In this document: piece by piece, positions 1-6,578 of the stretch
How positions within the stretch are numbered: position 1 is the first letter of the stretch
Layout: each line of letters begins with the position of its first letter
DNA from: an uncultured bacterium
GTDB taxonomy: Bacteria > Cyanobacteriota > Vampirovibrionia > Gastranaerophilales > Gastranaerophilaceae
Direction of reading: 5' to 3'
DNA length: 64,000 nucleotides
Assembly (NCBI GenBank): GCA_902788575.1
Contig: CADAKY010000005.1
Span: 124,001 to 188,000 of the forward strand
Made by a program: the position numbers and the translations under genes
The notes under the pieces: model-generated
Told to the model about the DNA's origin: nothing
Databases searched by the model: none
What the model saw: the letters and a program-made list of their open reading frames with translations, nothing else

Positions 1-347
1 CCTACCTGAACTTGCGGGTCGGCAAGCATCTTTTTTGCACCGGTAAAGATATCTGCATAGTAATAATGTTTAACCGAATAATTATAGTCAGAATTTTTAT
101 CTGAAAGTTGGTGCCATTCTTCTATTACAGAGTTGTTATCGCCATCTGAATATGAATACTGGAGTTCTGTATAATCTGTTGTTTTAGGTGCATTCGGAAC
201 TTCCATATTTAACAATCTGTTAAACAGGTTCGCACTCTGGTTTGCAAGGGCAGTTCTTGCCTGGTTTATCTGCTGTCCTTCCCATTCTGTATTGGTTTTT
301 CTTGCGGTTAATGCCAAATATCTTGCCTGTGATGCTGCCATTCCCAT
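1..347 (-). CDS. Hypothetical protein of the MGMAASQARxLxLTARK type (3' end outside window)
   Basis: The gene runs leftward from an ATG at 347-345 and leaves the window, so about 115 N-terminal residues are visible. AGGAGA lies just upstream at 351-356. The protein opens MGMAASQARYLALTARKTN and continues with an NQARTALANQSANLFNRLL segment that looks helical, then an acidic, Tyr-rich stretch. I recognise this N-terminus as a recurrent hypothetical family in gut metagenome genomes but know no function for it. No signal peptide or membrane segment is seen in the visible part. The start is well supported by the RBS and open frame. Confidence 0.7.
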   Translation of the reverse strand, partial: MGMAASQARYLALTARKTNTEWEGQQINQARTALANQSANLFNRLLNMEVPNAPKTTDYTELQYSYSDGDNNSVIEEWHQLSDKNSDYNYSVKHYYYADIFTGAKKMLADPQVQV

Positions 348-504
348 AGCCGAATCTCCTATTTTTTATTTTTGTTTAATTATTTTTTTACAAAAGTCAA
401 CATGAAAAACGACACAAAAAAGTAATAGCTTTAATAAATATGAAAAAAATAGTCTGTTTAATGTAGCAATATATAAAAATAAACAATTAAAATCTTATTT
501 ATTG

Positions 505-510
505 TATAAT
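505..510 (+). promoter_or_regulatory. -10 box (TATAAT) directly ahead of tcdA, leaderless type
   Basis: TATAAT sits exactly 6 nt before the ATG at 517, with no purine-rich ribosome site between them. A start point 7 nt after the -10 would coincide with the A of the ATG, so the mRNA is probably leaderless. This is inference from spacing, supported by the same arrangement at three other genes in the window. Confidence 0.55.
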
Positions 511-516
511 CAGTCT

Positions 517-1218
517 ATGCTCAACCGTTTTTCAAGAACAGAACTTTTAATAGGAACCGAAGGTATAGAAAAATTAAGAAATTCCCGTGTTGCGGTCTTT
601 GGAATCGGCGGAGTCGGCGGGTATGTTGTTGAAGCTCTTATAAGAAGCGGACTCGGCTCAATTGATTTAATAGACAATGATACCGTTTCTTTAACAAATA
701 TAAACCGTCAGATTATCGCAACTCAAAAAACCATAGGAATGTTAAAAATAGATGTGGCAGAGGAAAGGATAAAAGAAATTAATCCCGAAACAACGGTCAC
801 AAAACACAATTTATTTTTTATGCCGGAAACAAATTTTGACTTTTCCAAATATGATTATGTAATAGATGCAATAGATACCGTAGCCGGTAAACTGGAAATC
901 ATTGAACGGGCAAAAAATGCAGGAGTTCCGGTTATTTCATCAATGGGAGCCGGAAACAAAATGCACCCTGAAAAATTTGAAATAGCAGATATTTCCAAAA
1001 CTTCGGTTTGTCCGCTTGCAAAAGTTATAAGACAGGAGCTTAAAAAACGAAAAATAAAAAAAGTTAAAGTTGTTTATTCAAAAGAAATTCCGATTAAACC
1101 GGCTAAAAGCGAAGAACAGGGGAATACAAAACGCCAAATCCCAGGAAGTAACGCTTTTGTACCTTCAGCAGTCGGGCTTATTATCGCAGGAGAAGTAATA
1201 AGAGATTTATTAAAATAA
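517..1218 (+). CDS. tcdA: tRNA threonylcarbamoyladenosine dehydratase (ThiF/E1-like)
   Basis: About 233 residues of the ThiF/MoeB/E1 superfamily. TcdA/CsdL proteins cyclise t6A37 of ANN-decoding tRNAs in an ATP-dependent step. Visible marks are the nucleotide-binding FGIGGVGGYVVEAL segment near residue 29, IDNDTVSLTNINRQI that holds the Asp and Asn/Arg contacts of the family, and DAIDTVAGK further on. The length fits TcdA rather than the longer MoeB/ThiF proteins. An in-frame TTG lies at 502, but it precedes and overlaps the -10 box, so the ATG at 517 is preferred. No partner sulfur carrier gene is adjacent, and dxs follows 37 nt later with its own promoter. Family assignment is strong; the tRNA role is by homology. 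Confidence 0.85.
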   Translation: MLNRFSRTELLIGTEGIEKLRNSRVAVFGIGGVGGYVVEALIRSGLGSIDLIDNDTVSLTNINRQIIATQKTIGMLKIDVAEERIKEINPETTVTKHNLFFMPETNFDFSKYDYVIDAIDTVAGKLEIIERAKNAGVPVISSMGAGNKMHPEKFEIADISKTSVCPLAKVIRQELKKRKIKKVKVVYSKEIPIKPAKSEEQGNTKRQIPGSNAFVPSAVGLIIAGEVIRDLLK

Positions 1219-1226
1219 AAAACGCA

Positions 1227-1235
1227 TGATATAAT
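1227..1235 (+). promoter_or_regulatory. Extended -10 promoter (TGATATAAT) of the dxs-like gene
   Basis: TGATATAAT is a full extended -10 element with no clear -35 box. The predicted start near 1242 gives a leader of about 14 nt that contains the AAAAGGAG ribosome site of the next gene. The same nonamer recurs ahead of several genes in this window. Confidence 0.6.
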
Positions 1236-1255
1236 ATCAAAAAAGGAGAAACTAC

Positions 1256-3019
1256 ATGACAGAAACATTAACAAAGGTATTAGATAAGGTTAATTCACCT
1301 GATGATGTTAAGAAATTATCTGTAGAAGAGATGTACACTTTAGCAGATGAAATGCGCAGTGCAATTATTAAAAAAGTTAATACTACAGGCGGGCACTTCG
1401 GACCGAATTTGGGTATGGTAGAAGCAACTATTGCTCTGCATTATGTATTCAACTCTCCTGTTGATAAGATTGTTTTTGATGTTTCACACCAATGCTATCC
1501 GCACAAAATTTTAACAGGCAGAAAAGAAGGTTTCCTAAATCCGGATTTGTATCTTAAATATACCGGCTACACTGCACCGGAAGAAACAGACCATGACCAA
1601 TTCAAAGTCGGTCACACTTCTACGTCAATAAGCCTTGCAACCGGTCTTGCAAAAGGACGCGACCTTGTTGGCGGAAAAGAAAACGTAATTGCAGTTATCG
1701 GTGACGGTTCTTTGACCGGTGGTGAAGCTCTTGAAGGCTTAAATATAGGCGCTACTTTGGGAAGTAATTTAATTATTATTGTAAACGATAATGACCAATC
1801 AATTGCACCAAATCAGGGCGGGATTTGCGAGCACTTAACAAAACTCAGAAATTCAAATGGTGAATATAAGGATAATTTGTTTAAATCATTTGGATACGAA
1901 TATCATTACATTGATGAAGGACATGATATTCAAAAACTTATAGATTTATTCAATCGAGTTAAAGACACTGACCATCCGGTTGTAATTCACATGCATACAA
2001 TCAAAGGAAAAGGTTTTGAGCCTGCTGAAAAAGACAGAGAACCTTTCCACTGGATTGTTCCGGGTGAATTAGACCGTTTGAATGAAGAAAAACAACCGTA
2101 TGTAGATTACGGAACTTTAACTGCAGATTATATAGAGAAAAAAGTTAATGAAGGATTGCCTATTATTGCAATGTCACCGGCAACTCCTGCTGTTAGCGGA
2201 TTTTTCCCGCCATTCAGAGAAAGAGTCGGAAAGCATTATATTGACTTAGGTATAGCTGAACAACATGCGGTTGCAATGGCATCAGGTATTGCAAAAAGAG
2301 GCGGGAAGCCTGTTCTTGCTGTAATGAGTTCTTTTATCCAAAGAGCCTATGACCAGTTGTCACAGGACTTGGCGCTTAACAAAACCCCTGCGACAATTCT
2401 GATTTTTTGGGGCGGTATTACTGGAGCTGATGCTACGCACTTAACAACATTTGATATTCCTCTTATCAGCAACATCCCGAACCTTGTTTATCTCTGCCCG
2501 ACAAACAAGTCTGAATACCTGAGAATGCTTGACTGGTCGGTTAATCAGAATGAATATCCCGTTGTGATAAGAGTTCCGATGGTTGGCTTGGATTCTGAAG
2601 AAGTCGATTCCACAGATTATTCTGTTTTGAATAAATTTAAAGTTACCCAAAAAGGTGAAAAGGTGGCGATTCTCGGATTGGGTAATTCATTTGATTTGGC
2701 GAAAAAAGTACAGTCAAAATTAAAAGAGAACGGAATCAATCCGACACTTATAAATCCGATTTATGCAACCGGACTTGATAAAGATTTACTGGAAAGTCTA
2801 AAATCTGACCACAAACTTGTAATAACAATTGAAGATGGCGAACTGGACGGCGGTTTCGGAGAAAAAGTAACAAGATTTTACGGAACTTCTGAAATGAAGG
2901 TTCTCAATTACGGTTCATTCAAAGAATTTACCGACAGAACTCCGATGGACGAATTGGAAAAACGATATCGTCTGACACCTGAATTAATATCTGAAGATGT
3001 CAGAAATATCTTGAAATAA
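1256..3019 (+). CDS. 1-deoxy-D-xylulose-5-phosphate synthase family protein (divergent, short)
   Basis: A 587-residue thiamine diphosphate enzyme of the DXS/transketolase family. DXS condenses pyruvate and glyceraldehyde 3-phosphate in the first MEP-pathway step. Family marks in order are TTGGHFGPNLG, FDVSHQCYPHKILTGR, GHTSTSIS, the ThDP/Mg motif GDGSLTGGEALEGLN...NDND, HTIKGKGFEPAEKD and the catalytic-Glu motif DLGIAEQHAV. It is some 30-40 residues shorter than typical DXS. The C-terminal RYPRG phosphate-binding motif of E. coli DXS reads RVPMVG, and the Arg before GxxGADG is missing (WGGITGADATH). It may therefore be a DXS-like paralogue with another acceptor. AAAAGGAG precedes the ATG at 1256. 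A strong hairpin terminator follows. Confidence 0.75.
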   Translation: MTETLTKVLDKVNSPDDVKKLSVEEMYTLADEMRSAIIKKVNTTGGHFGPNLGMVEATIALHYVFNSPVDKIVFDVSHQCYPHKILTGRKEGFLNPDLYLKYTGYTAPEETDHDQFKVGHTSTSISLATGLAKGRDLVGGKENVIAVIGDGSLTGGEALEGLNIGATLGSNLIIIVNDNDQSIAPNQGGICEHLTKLRNSNGEYKDNLFKSFGYEYHYIDEGHDIQKLIDLFNRVKDTDHPVVIHMHTIKGKGFEPAEKDREPFHWIVPGELDRLNEEKQPYVDYGTLTADYIEKKVNEGLPIIAMSPATPAVSGFFPPFRERVGKHYIDLGIAEQHAVAMASGIAKRGGKPVLAVMSSFIQRAYDQLSQDLALNKTPATILIFWGGITGADATHLTTFDIPLISNIPNLVYLCPTNKSEYLRMLDWSVNQNEYPVVIRVPMVGLDSEEVDSTDYSVLNKFKVTQKGEKVAILGLGNSFDLAKKVQSKLKENGINPTLINPIYATGLDKDLLESLKSDHKLVITIEDGELDGGFGEKVTRFYGTSEMKVLNYGSFKEFTDRTPMDELEKRYRLTPELISEDVRNILK

Positions 3020-3025
3020 TAAATA

Positions 3026-3062
3026 AAAAATAACCGGAATTAAAAACTCCGGTTATTTTTTT
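3026..3062. terminator. Rho-independent terminator, bidirectional
   Basis: An AAATAACCGGA...TCCGGTTATTT stem with A-rich and T-rich flanks on the two sides lies between the dxs-like gene (+) and the small minus-strand gene that ends at 3053. It can serve both. Confidence 0.85.
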
Positions 3063-3274
3063 ATGAAAAGTATTCCTAAATTTGTTAAATCTGTTATTAT
3101 TTTTTCCGTAACGGAGGAAAAATCAATTCCTTTATTTGAGAACGTAGCTGATACATGATTTTCTTTAACTACATCCATAACTTGATTATACAGGTACTTA
3201 TTTTTTGCATTTTTTGCAGCAAGAACCTGTATTCCGCCATTAAAATTTGTCTGATTGATTGATTGAATTTTCAT
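3053..3274 (-). CDS. Small hypothetical protein with N-terminal NFNGG motif
   Basis: About 73 residues starting MKIQSINQTNFNGGIQVLAA. An upstream in-frame ATG exists at 3304, but GGAAGG lies at the right distance from the ATG at 3274-3272, which also gives the lineage-typical N-terminus. The rest is a mixed helical sequence without Cys, membrane segment or known motif. The Phe-x-Gly at residues 11-13 matches the N-termini of the genes at 4990, 6579, 51892 and 58256. I do not recognise a function. Confidence 0.6.
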   Translation of the reverse strand: MKIQSINQTNFNGGIQVLAAKNAKNKYLYNQVMDVVKENHVSATFSNKGIDFSSVTEKIITDLTNLGILFIKK

Positions 3275-3378
3275 TTTTTTATCCTTCCCATGATAAAGTA
3301 TCATACTTACACTTTTTATTTAAGCAAATGTTAAAATTTGTAACAAAAAAAATAGTTTGTGAAATCGGGTAAAATTTT

Positions 3379-3402
3379 AATACTTTATATATATGTAAGA
3401 AG
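3379..3402 (+). promoter_or_regulatory. AATACTTTATATATA-type upstream element, copy 1
   Basis: This 24-bp element ends about 17 nt before the ATG of the Cys-rich gene at 3420. A copy with only two differences lies on the minus strand at 54046-54069 ahead of another small gene, and a related copy starts at 63541. The position suggests a promoter or operator shared by a regulon. Confidence 0.5.
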
Positions 3403-3419
3403 TTAATAAGGAAACACAT

Positions 3420-3773
3420 ATGGTAGCATCATTTTGTAACTCAAAAAAAGAATCTCAAGCAATCCTTCTTGGTATTACAACTCAAGCTCACCAAGGCGGA
3501 TTGATTACAAATAATACGAATTTGATAACTGCAAATACGTCATTAATATCTAATATTCTTTCAGAAGGCGGAATGGATACTTGCAGTTTTTATTCCGGTC
3601 CAAGTGAAGCTACTATTATAGCTTTTGGCGAATCCTGCGGTTCAATGGCTTACGGTGATGAATCCTGTGGTTCAATGGCATACTCAGGGGGCGGTGAATC
3701 TTGCGGTTCAATTGCTACTTCTGCAGGCAGCTGCTCCGGCGGAACTTCTACTTGCTGCAGTTATTCCTGCTAA
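3420..3773 (+). CDS. Cys/Gly/Ser-rich repeat protein, possible modified-peptide precursor
   Basis: A 117-residue protein with AGGAAA ahead of the ATG. Residues 1-50 contain one Cys and an Asn/Thr-rich stretch (LITNNTNLITANTSLI). Residues 55-117 hold eight cysteines (55, 73, 83, 95, 105, 112, 113, 117) in a Gly/Ser-rich background. ESCGSMAY occurs at 71-78 and 81-88, and a third copy ESCGSIAT at 93-100; the C-terminus is TSTCCSYSC. This two-part layout resembles the leader and core of a ribosomally made, modified peptide, but a surface or metal-binding repeat protein is equally possible. No maturase or transporter gene is adjacent: ruvA follows, and the gene between runs convergently. No family recognised. 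Confidence 0.7.
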   Translation: MVASFCNSKKESQAILLGITTQAHQGGLITNNTNLITANTSLISNILSEGGMDTCSFYSGPSEATIIAFGESCGSMAYGDESCGSMAYSGGGESCGSIATSAGSCSGGTSTCCSYSC

Positions 3774-3802
3774 TTTTTAACACATTTATGTAAAAGTATG
3801 TA

Positions 3803-4051
3803 TTAATCTGATATCATTGAAGATATCTCTGCAACAATTCTTGAAATGTCCGGTCCGCCAAAAATGGCTTCAAGTATAAGACCTGCATTAATAATAGTTG
3901 TTTCACGGTATTCCATTGTATCAATATCAATTATATTGAATTCAATGTAGTCTTCACCAACGTATGTGACTTTTCCGTACTCTGCTCCTGTTGCCCATCT
4001 TAAAAAAACGTACTTTTGTTCAAATATTTTCAGTCTGTCTATTAGTTTCAT
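3803..4051 (-). CDS. Small hypothetical protein, predicted beta-rich
   Basis: About 82 residues beginning MKLIDRLKIFEQKYVFLRW. The frame is open to 4189, but GAAGGT precedes the ATG at 4051-4049 and the upstream extension looks like translated leader, so the shorter form is chosen. The core KVTYVGEDYIEFNIIDIDTM has the strand-turn-strand pattern of a small barrel, followed by a helix-rich tail (LILEAIFGGPDISRIVAEI). An Sm- or KOW-like fold is a guess only. It converges on the Cys-rich gene with 29 nt between stops. Confidence 0.6.
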   Translation of the reverse strand: MKLIDRLKIFEQKYVFLRWATGAEYGKVTYVGEDYIEFNIIDIDTMEYRETTIINAGLILEAIFGGPDISRIVAEISSMISD

Positions 4052-4214
4052 GTATTTACCTTCAACTGTGTATATATTATTATTAGTCTTAAATCTCAGA
4101 AAGTCAAATATTAACTTAAATTCAATAGAATAGCCCTTATACCTTATTTTTCCCTCTTTATTATACAATATATAATCATTTTTGTACATGATGAAATGTT
4201 TTAATATTTTTATT

Positions 4215-4244
4215 TTGACAAATATCTAAAGTTTACGATACAAT
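4215..4244 (+). promoter_or_regulatory. Sigma-70-type promoter of ruvA
   Basis: TTGACA at 4215-4220 and TACAAT at 4239-4244 with an 18-nt spacer, giving a leader of about 20 nt before the ruvA start codon. Confidence 0.6.
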
Positions 4245-4272
4245 TAATATGTAGACAGCTTAAGGGTGCAAA

Positions 4273-4884
4273 ATGTTTGATTATTTAAAGGGATATGTAA
4301 CAGATAAACGCAAAACATCAAAAGGATGTTTTGTTACTTGTGAAGTATCTGGATGCGGTTATTTATCGGAAATAACAGAACGTGATTTTTATAATTTAAA
4401 TACAGATGATAACAAAATTCAAAAGCTTTACACGCACCTGTCACACAGAGAAGATGCTATGAACCTTTACGGATTTTTAAACAAAGAGACAAGAGATATT
4501 TTTCAAATTCTTCTGTCAGTATCCGGTGTCGGTGCAAAAATGGCAATAGCATTATTAAATGAATTTGATGCGTGCGACTTGATATCATTTGTAATTGACG
4601 GCAATTTTAAGGAGCTTACAAGAGCAAAAGGTGTCGGACCAAAATTGGCACAAAAAATTATTCTTGAGCTTAAGGATAAACTAATGAAAACAGAATTGCC
4701 TGCATCTTCTTCAACATCTATACCTAAGACCGCTGCATTGGGCGATACACAGGCTGTTCTTCTGTCTCTCGGTTATGAAGAAAAAGAAATTGAAGATGCT
4801 ATTTCGAAAGTTATGCCTACAATCACAGATACATCAAATCCGGAGGAAATTTTAAGAAAAACACTAACAACTTTATCTATATAA
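4273..4884 (+). CDS. ruvA: Holliday junction branch migration protein RuvA
   Basis: A 203-residue protein of normal RuvA length. RuvA tetramers bind four-way DNA junctions and load the RuvB motor. Domain I is the OB fold (MFDYLKGYV...GCGYLSEI). Domain II carries two helix-hairpin-helix motifs, LSVSGVGAKMAIALLNEF near residues 78-95 and RAKGVGPKLAQKIILELKDKL near 118-138. Domain III, which contacts RuvB, is the C-terminal QAVLLSLGYEEKEIEDAI. The ATG at 4273 has AAGGGTG 5 nt upstream. It stands alone here, with its own promoter and terminator; ruvB and ruvC are not in the window. Confidence 0.95.
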   Translation: MFDYLKGYVTDKRKTSKGCFVTCEVSGCGYLSEITERDFYNLNTDDNKIQKLYTHLSHREDAMNLYGFLNKETRDIFQILLSVSGVGAKMAIALLNEFDACDLISFVIDGNFKELTRAKGVGPKLAQKIILELKDKLMKTELPASSSTSIPKTAALGDTQAVLLSLGYEEKEIEDAISKVMPTITDTSNPEEILRKTLTTLSI

Positions 4885-4912
4885 ACTCATCATTTTATGA
4901 TGAGTTTTTTAA
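4883..4912 (+). terminator. Rho-independent terminator of ruvA
   Basis: An AAACTCATCA-TTTTA-TGATGAGTTT hairpin followed by a T run, overlapping the ruvA stop codon. Confidence 0.85.
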
Positions 4913-4989
4913 TATATGTAACAATAATTTATACAGGTAGCAAATTATATTTTTAGAAGTTTTCATATAAGTAAGAATAGAAGGTAACT

Positions 4990-6576
4990 ATGAACATAAA
5001 ACTATCAACAATATCTTTCAATATCCCAAAAGTACCGTTTAGGGGAGAGCAAATAACGGAAAATAAAAAACAATCGAAATTAGAAAAAACACCTGAAAAA
5101 GATACTTTTGAAATATCTGTCGGATATGTTAATGACACTCATGGTCAGGCAAACAATATGATGAGAATATTATCCGGTTTAAAAGGTGACATAAGACTTT
5201 CAGCCGGTGACAACGATATTGGAGACGAAAAAAACCAAACAATACATAAAGCCACGGCTAAATTTTTAAATCTTGCCAAAATAGAAGCATCAGCCCTCGG
5301 TAATCACGAAATGGATGCTAACCAGGCAGATTTGGTTAATTCTATAGATAATTTTAAAGGGGATTATCTTGTGGTAAATTTCCATAAACAAACGGTAGAA
5401 GAACAAGACCCCCAAACAGTACAAGAGCTTGGACGTGCTCATCTTGAAAAATCATTAAAACCTTCTAAGATAATTGAAGTTAAGGGAGAAAAAATCGGAC
5501 TTTTAGGAGCTTCTCCGGAAGATATGTTCGACAGAATAACGCACCCGACATATCATACTGATTGCAAGGTAGATTCTCTGGATGATTCAATAGATGCAAT
5601 TCAAAAAGAAGTCGATAATTTGAAATCTCAAGGTGTAAATAAAATAATTCTTCTGTCACATCTCGGTCACGGGCGAGACAGAAAAGTTGCGGAAAATACA
5701 AACGGAATTGACGTAATAATCGGCGGTCATACTCACGAGCTTGTTAAAGATATCAAAGAAGGTGAAAATCTATTGTACTCAAAATCCGGAGAGCCTGTTA
5801 TTATTACAGAAGCCGGCAGGGACGGAAGTTATTTCGGAGAATTGAAACTTGCCTTTGATAAAAATGGTGTTATAACAAAAGCTCAAAATAATATCGGAGA
5901 AACAAGATTTTTCCATAAAAATATGATTCACAAATACTTATTTGAACAAGCTCTCGGGAAACCGGAAGATGTAGGTTTTATAGAACAGGCTCCGCCACCG
6001 CCTACTAATCTTATTCAGGAAAACCCCCATGCAAACTTTGTTTGCGATGCAATGAAGGAAGAAATGGGCGCTGATATAGGTCTTTGGAACAATGGCGGAA
6101 TCAGAAACTTTTTCCATGAAGGTTCAATAGATTCACGTGATATTAAAGATATTGCACCATTCTTGGACAGAATGTCTCTTGCCGAAGTTTCTGAAAAAAC
6201 TATTGTAGATATGTTCAAAAAAGCTATTCATACAACATACACAAGTCATGGGTTTAAGCCCGGATTGATAGCCGTTTCAGGATTGAATTATACGGTAAGT
6301 CCTTCCAAAGCATCACTTGTTGCAATGAATTACGTTGATAGAAACGGAAACGAAACACCTATTGATATTAATAATCCAAGAGAAGACAAATTTTATAAAG
6401 TTGCAACAGATGAATTTATGATGTCAGCGGGTGCGGATTATGATGTTCTTGCTCCGGCAGATGAATGCATTGAAATACTTCCGTATGATAAAGATGTTTT
6501 GACATGTAATTACATAAAACACTTAAATAAACCAATTGTCATAAATCAAACCGGACGTATTAAATACGTTGATTAA
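4990..6576 (+). CDS. Metallophosphatase / 5'-nucleotidase (UshA/YfkN type) with N-terminal PFRGE tag
   Basis: A 528-residue, two-domain nucleotidase. The metallophosphoesterase half shows YVNDTHG, LSAGDNDIGD, ALGNHEMD, LLSHLGHG and IIGGHTHEL, which hold the Asp/His/Asn ligands of the dinuclear metal site. The 5'-nucleotidase C-terminal half begins near residue 340 and contains WNNGGIRNFF. Family members are normally exported and hydrolyse nucleotides, but no signal peptide is present here. The N-terminus is MNIKLSTISFNIPKVPFRGE, and its FRG fits the tag shared with several neighbours. GAAGGT lies ahead of the ATG. The HNH-type gene starts 3 nt after the stop, so the two are probably co-transcribed. 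Confidence 0.85.
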   Translation: MNIKLSTISFNIPKVPFRGEQITENKKQSKLEKTPEKDTFEISVGYVNDTHGQANNMMRILSGLKGDIRLSAGDNDIGDEKNQTIHKATAKFLNLAKIEASALGNHEMDANQADLVNSIDNFKGDYLVVNFHKQTVEEQDPQTVQELGRAHLEKSLKPSKIIEVKGEKIGLLGASPEDMFDRITHPTYHTDCKVDSLDDSIDAIQKEVDNLKSQGVNKIILLSHLGHGRDRKVAENTNGIDVIIGGHTHELVKDIKEGENLLYSKSGEPVIITEAGRDGSYFGELKLAFDKNGVITKAQNNIGETRFFHKNMIHKYLFEQALGKPEDVGFIEQAPPPPTNLIQENPHANFVCDAMKEEMGADIGLWNNGGIRNFFHEGSIDSRDIKDIAPFLDRMSLAEVSEKTIVDMFKKAIHTTYTSHGFKPGLIAVSGLNYTVSPSKASLVAMNYVDRNGNETPIDINNPREDKFYKVATDEFMMSAGADYDVLAPADECIEILPYDKDVLTCNYIKHLNKPIVINQTGRIKYVD

Positions 6577-6578
6577 CC

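Noticed and set aside
3630..3720. CRISPR-like repeats
   Set aside because: The three repeats are in-frame coding repeats (ESCGSMA) with coding spacers of only a few bases; no cas gene is present.
4052..4189. N-terminal extension of the small gene at 3803
   Set aside because: The ribosome site fits the ATG at 4051, and the extra residues look like translated leader.
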